Source: JBFKMV01 sp041629655 (GTDB lineage: Bacteria; Acidobacteriota; Polarisedimenticolia; Polarisedimenticolales; Polarisedimenticolaceae). From it: a stretch of DNA of 41,610 bases. A program made the position numbers and the translations under genes. The stretch lies in assembly GCA_041629655.1 (NCBI GenBank), contig JBFKMV010000021.1:1-41610 (forward strand), given 5' to 3'. Under the pieces are notes generated by a model. That model was not told the origin of the DNA and searched no databases. It saw nothing but the letters and a program-made list of their open reading frames with translations. Within the stretch, counting starts at the first letter, position 1. Every line of letters begins with the position of its first letter. Shown piece by piece: positions 32,952 through 41,610 of the stretch.

Positions 32952-34394
32952 TCAATCGAGCGCCTTGCGCACCAGGGCGTTGACCGTTTTCGGATTGGCC
33001 TTGCCGCGCGACGCTTTCATCACCTCGCCGACGAAGAAGCCCAGCAGCCCGCGCTTGCCCGCGCGGTAGCGTTCGACCTCGGCCGGGTGGGCGGCGACGA
33101 CGTCGCGCACCAGCCGCTCGAGGGCCTGCTCGTCGCTCAGCTGCTGCAACCCGCGCTCGCGGACGAGCTCCAGCGGCGCCCGTCCGCTCTCGTACAGCTC
33201 CGGGAACAGCTCCCCGGCCGCCGAGCGGCTGATCGTCCCCGCGTCGACCAGGCCGATCAGCTCGGCCAGCCGGACCGCGGGGAGCGGGATCTCGTCGTCG
33301 GCGCGGCCGGAGCGCTTCTGCTCGCGCAACAGGTCGTTCAACACGAAGGTCGCCGCGGCCCGCGGGTTGCCGGCCGCCCCGGCGACCTGCTCGTAGTAGT
33401 CCGCCAGCGCGGGCTCGAGCGTCAGCAGCCCGGCGTCGCTCTCCGACAACCCGCACTCGGCGATCAGGCGGCGCTTGCGGGCGGCGGGCAGCTCCGGCAG
33501 CTCGTCGCGCAAGCGCTCGATCCGGCGCGGTTCCAGCACCAGCGGCAGCAAGTCGGGCTCCGGAAAGTAGCGGTAATCCTGCGCCTCCTCCTTGCCCCGC
33601 ATCGGCCGCGTCACGCCGGCCGACTCGTCCCACAACACCGTTTGCTGCTCGATCTCGCCGCCGGCCGAGCGGAGGCCGATCTGGCGTTCGATCTCGTGCC
33701 GCAGCGCACGCTCGACGTTGCGAAACGAGTTGAGGTTCTTCAGCTCGGTGCGCGTGCCGAGCGCTCGCGTGCCCGGGGGCCGGATCGAGACGTTGGCATC
33801 GCAGCGCAGCGACCCCTGCTCCATGTTGCCGTCACAGACGTCGGTGTAGCGCAGGATGCTGCGCAGCCGTTGGAGAAACAGGTACGCCTCCTCGGGCGAG
33901 CGGATCTCGGGCCGCGAGACGATCTCGACCAGCGGCACGCCGGTACGGTTGAGGTCGACGTAGGAGTACCGGTCGGAGTCCGGCATCCCGTCGTGGATCG
34001 ATTTGCCCGCGTCCTCCTCGAGGTGCAGCCGGATCAGGCCGATCGAGCGCGATACCGTCTCCGTCTCGATCTCGACGGCGCCACCCTCGGCCAGCGGCCG
34101 GTCGGACTGCGAGATCTGGTATCCCTTGGGCAGGTCGGGATAGAAGTAGTTCTTACGCGCAAAGACGCTGGTTTCGCGCACGGTGCAGCCGAGCGCCAGC
34201 GCGGCGCGCAGCGCCAGCGCGACGGCGCGCTCGTTGAGCACCGGCAGCGCGCCGGGATGCCCGAGACACACCGGGCAGGTCTGCGAGTTGGGCGGGGCGC
34301 CGAACTCCGTCGGGCAGCCGCAGAAGATCTTGGTCGCGGTCTGGAGCTGCGCGTGCACCTCCAGACCGATCACCGCCTCCCAGTTTGCTACCAG
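32952..34394 (-). CDS. gatB: aspartyl/glutamyl-tRNA amidotransferase subunit B
   Basis: About 480 residues. Landmarks are WEAVIGLEVHAQLQTATKIFC, GCPTEFGAPPN, CPVCLGHPGALPVLN, YFYPDLPKGYQISQ, HLEEDAGKSIHD, DLNRTGVPLVEIVS, LRCDANVSIRP and the C-terminal YqeY-like domain (ANPKTVNALVRKALD). With GatA and GatC it converts misacylated Glu-tRNA(Gln) and/or Asp-tRNA(Asn) to Gln- or Asn-tRNA; gatA and gatC are not in the window. The start is uncertain: no ATG, GTG or TTG lies before the conserved WE-VIGLEVH. Either CTG 34394, which overlaps the upstream stop by seven bases, or the GTG at 34373, which would cut into the conserved motif, is used. I chose the former on conservation. Confidence 0.93.
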   Translation of the reverse strand: MVANWEAVIGLEVHAQLQTATKIFCGCPTEFGAPPNSQTCPVCLGHPGALPVLNERAVALALRAALALGCTVRETSVFARKNYFYPDLPKGYQISQSDRPLAEGGAVEIETETVSRSIGLIRLHLEEDAGKSIHDGMPDSDRYSYVDLNRTGVPLVEIVSRPEIRSPEEAYLFLQRLRSILRYTDVCDGNMEQGSLRCDANVSIRPPGTRALGTRTELKNLNSFRNVERALRHEIERQIGLRSAGGEIEQQTVLWDESAGVTRPMRGKEEAQDYRYFPEPDLLPLVLEPRRIERLRDELPELPAARKRRLIAECGLSESDAGLLTLEPALADYYEQVAGAAGNPRAAATFVLNDLLREQKRSGRADDEIPLPAVRLAELIGLVDAGTISRSAAGELFPELYESGRAPLELVRERGLQQLSDEQALERLVRDVVAAHPAEVERYRAGKRGLLGFFVGEVMKASRGKANPKTVNALVRKALD

Positions 34395-37303
34395 GACTTG
34401 TTGACCACCACGGCGTGCGACAGGATGTCTCCGTTCTTGTCCAGGATCACGTCCAGCGGCCGTTCGGGCACCTTGAGCCGGAACGGCGTCTCCGCGCCCT
34501 CGATCAGCAGCCGGCTCTGGAACTCCTGCTTGCCGGCGATCACGGTGATCGGCACCACGCCACGGTAGTACTGGCCGTCGACGACGTGCTTCTTGTACTG
34601 GTTGCCGATCACGATCCGCTGCTGCACCGTGCCCTCGACGAGCCAGTTGCCGTCCTCGGTCTGGCGGACGTCGTACAGGAAGCGATACTCCGGCAGCCCC
34701 ACGCCGCGGATCCACTGGTCGAAAAACCACTCCAGGTCCACGTTGTACGGATTGCCGTTTTCGTCCACACCGCCCAGCGCCCGCTCTGCGGTCATCTGGA
34801 TGTCGCGGGTGACGATCTCGCCCTTCTGGGCCAGCTCCTGCGTGAACTGCTTGAGGAACGGGAAGAACTTCTCGTCACCGAAGGTCTTGCGCAGGATGTG
34901 GAACGCGTAGGGCCCCTTGTTGTAGACCGCGGCTTGGTACGAGCCGCCGCCGTCGGTGCCGGGGAACAGCGCGCTGGCGTTCTGCACGCTCGACTTGGCG
35001 TCGCGCTCCAGCACGGTCCGCCGCCACTGGTCGACCTGCTTCTGGTACTCGCCCGGGCCGAACACCCGCTCCAGGTAGATCGCCGAGAAGTACTCGGCCA
35101 GCGTCTCGACGAACCAGTAGTTGCGCTGGTTGGCGTTGGCGATGCGCGAGCCCCACCACTGGTGTCCGACCTCGTGCGCCACCACCGACTTGAGGAACGC
35201 GGCGGTGTCGGTGCCGTCGGCGCGGCCGCTGGTGCCGAAGCCGAAGCCGCCCTCGGAGACCATCGTCCCCTCGCCGCGGAACACGAACGACCCGAGGTAG
35301 ATCAGCGAGCTCGGCGCCTGGCCGTACAGCGCGGGCGCCGGGTCGTTGACCAGGTTCAGCTCGCCGTACGGATAGTCGATGCCGGACAGCTCGTTGAACA
35401 GGTTGATCGCCACCGCGGCCTGGGTCGCGATCGGCCGCAGCTGCTTGCCGCGGATGCCGCGCGCGCCGGCGCTGGCCGCTTCGACCTGCTGGCCGGCCTT
35501 GATCGCGGTGCCGCCCGCGGCGGCCGCGATGTTGAGCTGCCCCATCGACACCTCGTCGACGTGCACCTCGACGGGAATCAGCGTGCCGTCGAGCTTCTTG
35601 GCCTGGTAGTCCCCGGGGGTGTCGGACTGGTACTTGCCGAAGATGATCGTCGGGAAGACCACCGGGCTCTCGGACTTCCAGTGCGAGACCAGCACGTCGC
35701 CTTCACGCTTCTCGGAGGTCTTGTGGCCGATCCCCAGCACCTCGTACTTCGACGGCGCGCGGATCGTCAGCTCGAAGTCGTCGATGAAGTCCCCGAAGCG
35801 CACGAACGGCATCCAGCCGAAACGGGCCATCGCCGAGAAGGCGTGGTTGACCTTGTAGATCGCCCGCGTGGCGAAGTCCATCCGGATGTTGAGCTGCGTT
35901 CCGGCGGGAACCGGCTCGGGCAGGATCACCAGCCCCGACGTGCTGCCGGTCCTGACGTACGTCAGGTCCTGGCCGTCCAGCTGGACCTGGTTGACGTACA
36001 GCGGCGGTGGCTTGTAGCCGCCGCCGGCCCCCTGCTGGGGAATGCTGGCGATCGTGAACGGCAGCACGGTCAGCTGCTGCTTGGCGGTGATGCCGAACTC
36101 GATATCCGCCTCAAGCATCTCCGGATCCTCGAGCGCCGCCGCGACCTCGCCGTTGAGGCTGTGCACGTGGAACCAGCGGTTGGTCAGCGGCACCCCGCCG
36201 GCCAGCCAGGCGCCCCGCTCGGGGACGTGATCGTCACGCAGCTCCAGCTCGTAGGGGTCGGTCGTGGCCAGCGTCTCGTCGGTGTAGTAGCCGTACAGCG
36301 AGAACGCGCCGTCGCCCAGGGTCGGGTCCTTGATCAGGATCGAGTAGGTGACCTCGAAACCGCCCCAGTTGTCGTAGAGCAGCACCTCGCCCTCGTCGTC
36401 GTTCTTCAGCGCCGCGGCGATGAAGAAGCAGTTGCCGGCCCAGTCCGGCGGCCGGAACCCCGAGAACGGGTCGTCCTTGCGCGCCTTGGTCGCCTCGTCG
36501 AACTCCTTCTGCACGTGCGCGGCCAGCTCCGCGGGAATGCCGCTGCCGGTGTCGAGGCCTTCGCCCTCGCGCGGGGCGGCGGGCGCGAGCCCGCTGAAGC
36601 AGGAGGCGAGCAGCTCCTCGCAGGTTTCCGTGTCGCATACGAACTCGAACCGGTTCGCCGTGAAATCCGGGTCGAAGTTGACCATCGTGCGCAGCTCGAT
36701 GTCGTTGATCTGCTGCAGGGTGTAGAAGTCGCCCTGTACCGGCGCCGTGTAGTCGTGGCTCATCGCCTGGCCGATGACGATCAGGCCCTCGACCTCGTTC
36801 TCGTAGAACGACTCACAGACGCCCCCGGGGCCGGTGCTCATCTTCATGCCGTAGCGGTCGAAGCTGAACGAGTCGTAGGGGCGGCAGCGCATCCCGAGCT
36901 GTCGCCGCAACCCGTCGTAGGTGTCCTCGAGCGTCTCCTCGGCGATGACCCACTTGTTGGCCTTGGCCGGGTCGGGCTTGAGGGTCAGGGTGTGGCGCTC
37001 GACGACCTGTCGCGTATCCTCGGCGGTCCGCTTGATGAAGGTCACCGTGTAGGTCGAGTCGTCGACCTTGCGGAAGCCGCGCGACGAGAAGCTGCCGCGC
37101 TTGTTCTTGACGCCCTGCTCGTTCTTCTCCTCCCCGAGGGCCTTGGCCTTCTCGCGCACCGGTTCGGCGAGCGCCTGGCGCAGGCTCGGTGAGATGTCGC
37201 CGCCTCCGGCCGGAGGCGCCGCCACGGCCGCGACGGTGGCCAGCAGGCCGACGACGAGAGCCAGCGCGAGCGACACACGGGTAGTGTTGTAACGACGTGT
37301 CAT
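34388..37303 (-). CDS. exported M1-family-like zinc peptidase
   Basis: 971 residues with a signal peptide (LALALVVGLLATVAAVA). The N-terminal ~400 residues have no family I recognise. The C-terminal part has the M1/gluzincin site VVAHEVGHQWWG (HExxH ~709-713), a third ligand in YWFVETLAEYFSAIYLE, and the Tyr-containing AVYNKGPYAFHILRKTFGDEKFFPFL. The GxMEN motif needed for aminopeptidase activity is not present; the equivalent region reads GEGTMVSEGGFG. So it may be an endopeptidase or a binding protein. ATG 37303 has GGAG nine bases ahead; TTG 37318 would add five residues. The stop overlaps the gatB start region, so translation is probably coupled. Confidence 0.88.
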   Translation of the reverse strand: MTRRYNTTRVSLALALVVGLLATVAAVAAPPAGGGDISPSLRQALAEPVREKAKALGEEKNEQGVKNKRGSFSSRGFRKVDDSTYTVTFIKRTAEDTRQVVERHTLTLKPDPAKANKWVIAEETLEDTYDGLRRQLGMRCRPYDSFSFDRYGMKMSTGPGGVCESFYENEVEGLIVIGQAMSHDYTAPVQGDFYTLQQINDIELRTMVNFDPDFTANRFEFVCDTETCEELLASCFSGLAPAAPREGEGLDTGSGIPAELAAHVQKEFDEATKARKDDPFSGFRPPDWAGNCFFIAAALKNDDEGEVLLYDNWGGFEVTYSILIKDPTLGDGAFSLYGYYTDETLATTDPYELELRDDHVPERGAWLAGGVPLTNRWFHVHSLNGEVAAALEDPEMLEADIEFGITAKQQLTVLPFTIASIPQQGAGGGYKPPPLYVNQVQLDGQDLTYVRTGSTSGLVILPEPVPAGTQLNIRMDFATRAIYKVNHAFSAMARFGWMPFVRFGDFIDDFELTIRAPSKYEVLGIGHKTSEKREGDVLVSHWKSESPVVFPTIIFGKYQSDTPGDYQAKKLDGTLIPVEVHVDEVSMGQLNIAAAAGGTAIKAGQQVEAASAGARGIRGKQLRPIATQAAVAINLFNELSGIDYPYGELNLVNDPAPALYGQAPSSLIYLGSFVFRGEGTMVSEGGFGFGTSGRADGTDTAAFLKSVVAHEVGHQWWGSRIANANQRNYWFVETLAEYFSAIYLERVFGPGEYQKQVDQWRRTVLERDAKSSVQNASALFPGTDGGGSYQAAVYNKGPYAFHILRKTFGDEKFFPFLKQFTQELAQKGEIVTRDIQMTAERALGGVDENGNPYNVDLEWFFDQWIRGVGLPEYRFLYDVRQTEDGNWLVEGTVQQRIVIGNQYKKHVVDGQYYRGVVPITVIAGKQEFQSRLLIEGAETPFRLKVPERPLDVILDKNGDILSHAVVVNKSW

Positions 37304-37356
37304 GTTGGTCGTCTCCAATCGGTTTCCCCGGTTCTTTCGACGGGTTATACGCGGGA

Positions 37357-37386
37357 ATTCTACTACGGGTTTCCCCGCGACGCGAA
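37357..37386 (-). promoter_or_regulatory. possible promoter of the M1-like peptidase/gatB/ftsEX unit
   Basis: On the minus strand TAGAAT (37357-37362) has a weak -35 candidate TTCGCG 18 bases upstream (37381-37386). A second -10-like TATAAC lies slightly downstream. The 102-bp gap after the fad genes is the only obvious place for a promoter of this unit. Confidence 0.35.
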
Positions 37387-37405
37387 GGCGCCCCGCGGGC
37401 CCGGT

Positions 37406-39553
37406 TCAGGAATAGAACCGCCGCTGGCCGCGGACCATTTCCCCCAGCATCCCCGCGGGCCGGAAGCGCTCCCCCTGGGAATCCGCCAAGCGCGACAGCC
37501 GGTCGGTGACGATCGGGATGCCCAGCGAATCGGCGTGACGGAGCAGCCCCCCGCGAAACGGCGGGAACCCCGTGCCCATCACCATCGCCACGTCGATCTC
37601 GCGGGGCTCGCGCACCACGCGGTCCTCGAGGCAGACGGCGGCCTCGTTGACCATCGCCAGCACCATCCGCTCCTGCAGCGTCTCGGCGGGCAGCTCCCGG
37701 GGCGCCGGGGAGCCCGCGAGGGCGTAGATCTCCGGGTCCGGGGTGGTGCGCTTGCCGTCACGGTAGCGGTAGAACCCCTTGCCGTTCTTGACGCCGAGCC
37801 GGCCGGCCCCGGTCACCGCGCGCAGCAGCGAGCCCTCGGAGCCGACGCGGTCCCCGAAGGCCTGCCGCAGCACCTCCCCGACGTGCGCGGCCGTGTCGAG
37901 CCCCACGGCGTCGAGCAGCTCCAGCGGCCCCATCGGCATCCCGAACCCGCGCATCGCGCGGTCGGCGGCCTCGATCCGCACGCCCTCCGCAACGAGCTGC
38001 AGCGCCTCGTTCATGTAGAACGTCAGGATCCGGTTGACCAGGAAGCCGGGGCTGTCCCGGACCACCACCGGCACTTTGCCCAGCTCGCGGGCGAACTTGT
38101 GCACGGTCACGACCGCCTCGGGCGACGTGCGCTCGCCGGGGATCACCTCGACCAGCGGCATGCGGTGCACGGGGTTGAAGAAGTGCAGGCCGACCACGCG
38201 CTCCGGGTGCAGCGCGCGGGCCGCGATGTCGGTGATCGGCAGCGACGAGGTGTTGGAGGCGAACACGGTCCGTTCGTCGAGCTGTTTCTCGATCGAGGCC
38301 AGAAGCTTCTGCTTGACCCCGAGATCCTCGACGACCGCCTCGACGACCAGGTCGACGTGGCGCAGTCCGCTGTCGTCCAGCGTCGGCGCGATGCCGGCCA
38401 GCTTGCGCCGCAACCCACCCGGCGTGAGGCGCTTCCGCCGGACCTGCTTGCTCCACAGGCCGTGGGCCGTCTGCAGCGCCTGCAGGATCGCCTCGTAACG
38501 GATGTCCTTCAGGCGCACCGGGATGCCGCGGTCCGCGACGAGCTGGCTGATCCCCCCGCCCATGATGCCCGCCCCGAGCACCGCCGCGCGCCGCACCCGG
38601 CGCGGCGCCGCCTGGATGCCGCCGGGGTTCTTCTTCAGCGTGGACTGGCTCTTGAACAGCCAGATCAGGTTCTTGGAGGTCGAGGTCGGAACGAGCTCGC
38701 CGAGAATCCGCGCCTCGTGGTCGAGCCCCTGCGGGAGCTCCTGGGTGTAGGCGGCGTCGATCGACTCGATCGCGCGGAACGGCGCCGGGTAGTTGTCGGG
38801 GTTGACCTTGGCGGCGGTGCGCTTGCGCGCCTGCTCGAGCACGAAGCGCCGGGCGGGAGCGATCCGCTCCGTCGCGCGCCCCAGCAGCGAGCGGCCGCGG
38901 CGCAACCGGCCCGCGGTCCGGGCCACGCCGTCGGCCGCCGCCCGCTGCAGCAGCTCGACCGCCTCGCGCTCCAGGTACGCCGCCGGGACGAGCAGGTCGA
39001 CCAGCCCGACCCGCCGGGCCCGGCCGGCGTCGAGGGCGCGGCCGGTCAGGATCAGGTCCAGCGCGCTGGTCAGGCCGACCAGCCGGGGCAGCCGCTGGGT
39101 CCCGCCGAAGCCCGGGATGATCCCGAGCTTGACTTCCGGCAGCCCGATCCGCACGGCCGGATCGTCGGCGGCGACGCGGAAGCTGCAGGCCAGCGCCATC
39201 TCGGTGCCGCCGCCCATGCACGGGCCGCCGATCGCGCAAACCGTGGGGACCGACAGCTCCGCGATGCGCTGGAACACCGCCTGGCCGAAGCGCGCGCCCT
39301 CGGAGGCGCGGTAGTTGTCGGTGACGTCGCCGATCTCCTCGACGTTCATACCGGCGATGAACGTCCCCGGCTTCCCGCTCGCGAGCAACACGCCGCGCAG
39401 GTCGCTGCGGCCCCGGAACTCGGTCAGGATCCGGTTGAGCTGCTCCAGCACCGCGCGCCCGAGCAGGTTGACCCGCGCCCCGGGCGTATCGAAGATGACG
39501 CGGGCGATCCCGTCGGCGTCGATTTCGTGACGGACCCCCGACTGCTCGGACAT
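37406..39553 (-). CDS. fadJ: fatty oxidation multifunctional protein (enoyl-CoA hydratase / 3-hydroxyacyl-CoA dehydrogenase)
   Basis: 715 residues. The N-terminal crotonase domain has FIAGMNVEEIGD and GGPCMGGGTEMALACSFR with the catalytic Glu, and GLPEVKLGIIPGFGGTQRLPRLVG with the second. The dehydrogenase starts at ~320 (AAVLGAGIMGGGISQLVA), has the catalytic HFFNPVHRMPLVEVI and NSS of FASNTSSLPITDIA, and two C-terminal 3HCDH lobes (NRILTFYMNEALQLVAEG; GKGFYRY). It performs the hydration and oxidation steps of beta-oxidation, acting with the thiolase encoded just upstream. It starts 2 bases after the thiolase stop. I call it FadJ-like rather than FadB from the small thiolase partner and order; either could be right. 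Confidence 0.92.
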   Translation of the reverse strand: MSEQSGVRHEIDADGIARVIFDTPGARVNLLGRAVLEQLNRILTEFRGRSDLRGVLLASGKPGTFIAGMNVEEIGDVTDNYRASEGARFGQAVFQRIAELSVPTVCAIGGPCMGGGTEMALACSFRVAADDPAVRIGLPEVKLGIIPGFGGTQRLPRLVGLTSALDLILTGRALDAGRARRVGLVDLLVPAAYLEREAVELLQRAAADGVARTAGRLRRGRSLLGRATERIAPARRFVLEQARKRTAAKVNPDNYPAPFRAIESIDAAYTQELPQGLDHEARILGELVPTSTSKNLIWLFKSQSTLKKNPGGIQAAPRRVRRAAVLGAGIMGGGISQLVADRGIPVRLKDIRYEAILQALQTAHGLWSKQVRRKRLTPGGLRRKLAGIAPTLDDSGLRHVDLVVEAVVEDLGVKQKLLASIEKQLDERTVFASNTSSLPITDIAARALHPERVVGLHFFNPVHRMPLVEVIPGERTSPEAVVTVHKFARELGKVPVVVRDSPGFLVNRILTFYMNEALQLVAEGVRIEAADRAMRGFGMPMGPLELLDAVGLDTAAHVGEVLRQAFGDRVGSEGSLLRAVTGAGRLGVKNGKGFYRYRDGKRTTPDPEIYALAGSPAPRELPAETLQERMVLAMVNEAAVCLEDRVVREPREIDVAMVMGTGFPPFRGGLLRHADSLGIPIVTDRLSRLADSQGERFRPAGMLGEMVRGQRRFYS

Positions 39554-39555
39554 GC

Positions 39556-40851
39556 TCAGCTCCGCTCGAAGACCAGGGCCCCGCCCTGGCCGCCGCCGAC
39601 GCACAGCGTGGCCAGCCCCAGCGAGACGTCGCGGCGGGCCATCTCCAGCAACAGCGTCAAGGCCAGCCGCCCGCCGCTCGCCCCGACGGGATGCCCCAGC
39701 GCGATCGCGCCGCCGTTGACGTTGACCCGCTCGGGATCGGGCGCGCCGATCGGCCCGCTGCCCAGGTGCCGTTCGCAGAACCCCCGCGAGTCGAAAGCCT
39801 TGAAGCAGGCCAGCACCTGGGCCGCGAACGCCTCGTTGAGCTCGATCAGCTCGATCTGCTCCAGGCTCAGGCCCCCGGCGCGCCGCAGGGCGAGCGGCGT
39901 CGCCAGCACCGGCCCGAGTCCCATCCGTTCCGGGTCGCAGCCGACGAAGGCCCACGAGCGCAGCTTGCCCAGCACCGGCAGGTTCAGCTCGCGCGCGCGC
40001 CGCGCCGACGCCAGCACCAGCGCCGCGGCGCCGTCGGTGATCTGCGACGCGTTGCCGGCGGTCACCGTGCCGTAGCGGCGGTCGAACACCGGGCGCAGCC
40101 GGGCCAGCGCCTCCATCGACTGGTTCTCTCGAATCCCGTTGTCGCGCTCGGCGGCGCCGCTGTAGCGCGGCGGCAACGGCACCGGCAGCACCTCGCGCTC
40201 CATCCGGCCCTCGCTCCACGCCGCGGCCGCGCGCTGGTGGCTGCGCAGGGCGAAGCGGTCCTGTTCCTCCCTGCCGATCGCGAACTCCCGCGCCAGCACC
40301 TCCGCGGTCTCGCCCATGTTGAGCTCGGAGACCGGATCGGTCAGACCCAGCTGCAGCGCGATCACCGGCTTGAAGTGGCGTGGGCGGAAGCGGGCGAACG
40401 TTCCGAGCCGGGACAGCAGTCCGCGTGCGCGGGCCACGTCGGTCCACAGGTCCTGCGCCTCGTCCCCGAACAGCAACGGGATGCGCGACATCGATTCCAC
40501 GGCGCCCGCCAGCACCAGGTCGGCGTGTCCGGCCCGGATCCGGTAGGCCCCCTCGACCAGGCTCGAAAGCCCCGAGGCGCAGTTGCGGGCCACGGTGAAC
40601 GCCGGCACGTGCCGCGGCACCTGGGCCAGCAGCGCGGCCACGCGGGCGATGTTGGCGGCGTCGGCCGGTCCGGCGATGTTGCCGACGATCACCTCGTCCA
40701 GCTCGGCCGGGTCGATCTCGGCCCGCTCCACCGCCTCGCGCAGCACCGTCCGCGCCAGCTCGACCGCCGGGACGTGGCGCAGCACGGTGTTGGCCTTGAC
40801 GAACGGCGTCCGCACGCCGGCGACGACCACGACGTCTCGATCCCCGTTCAC
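39556..40851 (-). CDS. fadI: acetyl-CoA acyltransferase (thiolase)
   Basis: 431 residues. Thiolase landmarks: ARNCASGLSSL with the acyl Cys91, GHPVGASGGRLA (His), and LCVGGGQGGALVFER (proton-transferring Cys), plus NEAFAAQ and NVNGGAIALG. It cleaves 3-ketoacyl-CoA with CoA in beta-oxidation, as a partner of the multifunctional protein downstream. The length and the DNGIREN loop favour FadI-type thiolase. It follows the sigma-54 activator by 20 bases on the same strand. Confidence 0.93.
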   Translation of the reverse strand: MNGDRDVVVVAGVRTPFVKANTVLRHVPAVELARTVLREAVERAEIDPAELDEVIVGNIAGPADAANIARVAALLAQVPRHVPAFTVARNCASGLSSLVEGAYRIRAGHADLVLAGAVESMSRIPLLFGDEAQDLWTDVARARGLLSRLGTFARFRPRHFKPVIALQLGLTDPVSELNMGETAEVLAREFAIGREEQDRFALRSHQRAAAAWSEGRMEREVLPVPLPPRYSGAAERDNGIRENQSMEALARLRPVFDRRYGTVTAGNASQITDGAAALVLASARRARELNLPVLGKLRSWAFVGCDPERMGLGPVLATPLALRRAGGLSLEQIELIELNEAFAAQVLACFKAFDSRGFCERHLGSGPIGAPDPERVNVNGGAIALGHPVGASGGRLALTLLLEMARRDVSLGLATLCVGGGQGGALVFERS

Positions 40852-40871
40852 GTCCCCCCTCTCCGTCGCTC

Positions 40872-41610
40872 TCAGGCGCCGTCCTTCTCGCGCTCGATCC
40901 CGTAGGCCTCCAGCTTCTTGTACAGGTTCGAGCGCGGGGTCTCGATCGCCTTGGCCGTGGCGGCGATGTTCCAGTCGTTCTCGCGCAGCTTGGACACGAT
41001 GAACGAGCGCTCCGCCTCGTCCTTGAACCTCTGCAGCGTCGCGCCGGCGTGCCGGATCGCGAGCGCGCCCTCGGGGCCGACGGCCTCCGGGCGGTCGAGC
41101 GCCAGTCCCAGGCCGGCCGGAATGTCCTCGACGCGGACCGTGTCGTTGGGCGTCATGATGATCAGCCGTTCGACGGCGTTGCGCAGCTCTCGCGCGTTGC
41201 CGCGCCAGGGTAGCTTGCTCAGCTCGGCGATGACTTTTTCGCTGACCTTCTTGCGCTTGTAGTTGTTCTCTTTGGAAAACGTCTCGACGAAGTACTCGAC
41301 CAGCTCCGCGATATCCTCGCGCCGTTCGCGCAGCGGCGGGAGCTCGATCGGCACGACGTTGAGCCGGAAGTACAGGTCCTCGCGGAACCGTCCCTGCTCG
41401 ATCTCCTCGGGCAGCGCCTTGTTGGTCGCGGCGATCACGCGCACGTCGACGGTGATCGACTTGGCGGCCCCGACCGGCTCGACGTCGCCGTCCTGCAGCA
41501 CGCGCAGCACCTTGGACTGCGTCTTGAGGCTCATGTCGCCGATCTCGTCGAGGAAGATCGTCCCGCCGTCGGCCTGGACGAACTTGCCGACCTGGTCGCG
41601 GGTCGCGCCG
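40872..41610 (-). CDS. sigma-54-dependent transcriptional activator, 5' part missing
   Basis: About 245 C-terminal residues are in the window. The AAA+ core shows ATRDQVGKFVQADGGTIFLDEIGD (after the GAFTGA loop, Walker B FLDEIGD), RVIAATNKAL, FREDLYFRLNVVPIELPPLRERREDI and PWRGNARELRNAVERL (sensor 2). A Fis-type DNA-binding helix ends it (WNIAATAKAIETPRSNLYKKLEAYGI). Such proteins bind enhancers and open sigma-54 promoters, often through a two-component receiver at the N-terminus, which is cut off here. It resembles NtrX/NtrC-like regulators. Its place 20 bases ahead of the thiolase gene suggests co-transcription with fad genes; it may regulate them, but that is inference. Confidence 0.93.
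   Translation of the reverse strand, partial: GATRDQVGKFVQADGGTIFLDEIGDMSLKTQSKVLRVLQDGDVEPVGAAKSITVDVRVIAATNKALPEEIEQGRFREDLYFRLNVVPIELPPLRERREDIAELVEYFVETFSKENNYKRKKVSEKVIAELSKLPWRGNARELRNAVERLIIMTPNDTVRVEDIPAGLGLALDRPEAVGPEGALAIRHAGATLQRFKDEAERSFIVSKLRENDWNIAATAKAIETPRSNLYKKLEAYGIEREKDGA

Noticed and set aside
37406..40447. A 1013-codon frame including the fadJ gene
   Set aside because: The upstream part overlaps the thiolase gene out of frame; the ATG at 39553 is the true start, 2 bases after the thiolase stop.

Overview
The window is about 41.6 kb of very GC-rich DNA (roughly 70% by eye) in which real genes use strongly G/C-ending codons. It looks like a Gram-negative, double-membrane bacterium: there are lipoproteins, several outer-membrane barrels, an OmpA/Pal-type protein, HflKC and FtsEX. 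The best phylum hint is Acidobacteriota or a close relative, from a secreted VWA protein of the 'VWFA-related acidobacterial' type, the CRTAC1-like FG-GAP/UnbV protein and the secreted propeller proteins. This placement is inference; there is no rRNA gene. Both ends cut genes, and the first 20 bases are a pure C run that looks like an assembly artefact. I see no rRNA, tRNA, CRISPR array, insertion sequence or prophage.

Layout. 1-2778 (minus): a CRTAC1-like FG-GAP/UnbV lipoprotein overlapping a TPR lipoprotein that runs off the left edge. 2870-9794 (minus): an accessory cluster of sulfotransferase-like protein, GNAT acyltransferase, acyl carrier protein, AMP-forming acyl ligase, PLP-dependent DapDC-fold decarboxylase, and an aldehyde dehydrogenase whose active site is altered. 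The ligase and decarboxylase resemble the pair found beside exosortase/polysaccharide loci, but no exosortase is visible here. 10136-14124 (plus): two large secreted propeller proteins. 14213-16758: PepE, a HAD hydrolase and a double-thioredoxin-fold protein with one dead domain. 16872-20542 (minus): hflK-hflC-xdhC-mocA, three of the four junctions or genes tightly packed. 20703-25943: an M23 endopeptidase lipoprotein, two outer-membrane barrels, an OmpA-family lipoprotein and the VWA protein. 25956-31323: aroA diverging from a two-gene unit of a TPR/CsgG-like protein and a metalloprotease-propeller-barrel fusion. 31342-37303 (minus): M1-like peptidase, gatB, ftsE, ftsX. 37406-41610 (minus): a sigma-54 activator (partial), thiolase and the fatty-oxidation multifunctional protein.

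The most interesting part is 2870-9794. A ligase, a carrier protein and a decarboxylase of the BtrK/LysA fold suggest that an amino acid is loaded on the carrier and decarboxylated there. The aldehyde dehydrogenase keeps its catalytic Cys but has lost both the oxyanion Asn and the general-base Glu, which would fit thioester chemistry rather than aldehyde hydrolysis. Three promoter-like sites in this cluster share a similar -10 region, suggesting one regulon. A second candidate system is the pair at 27301-31323, in which a HExxH protease, a propeller and an outer-membrane barrel are one polypeptide.
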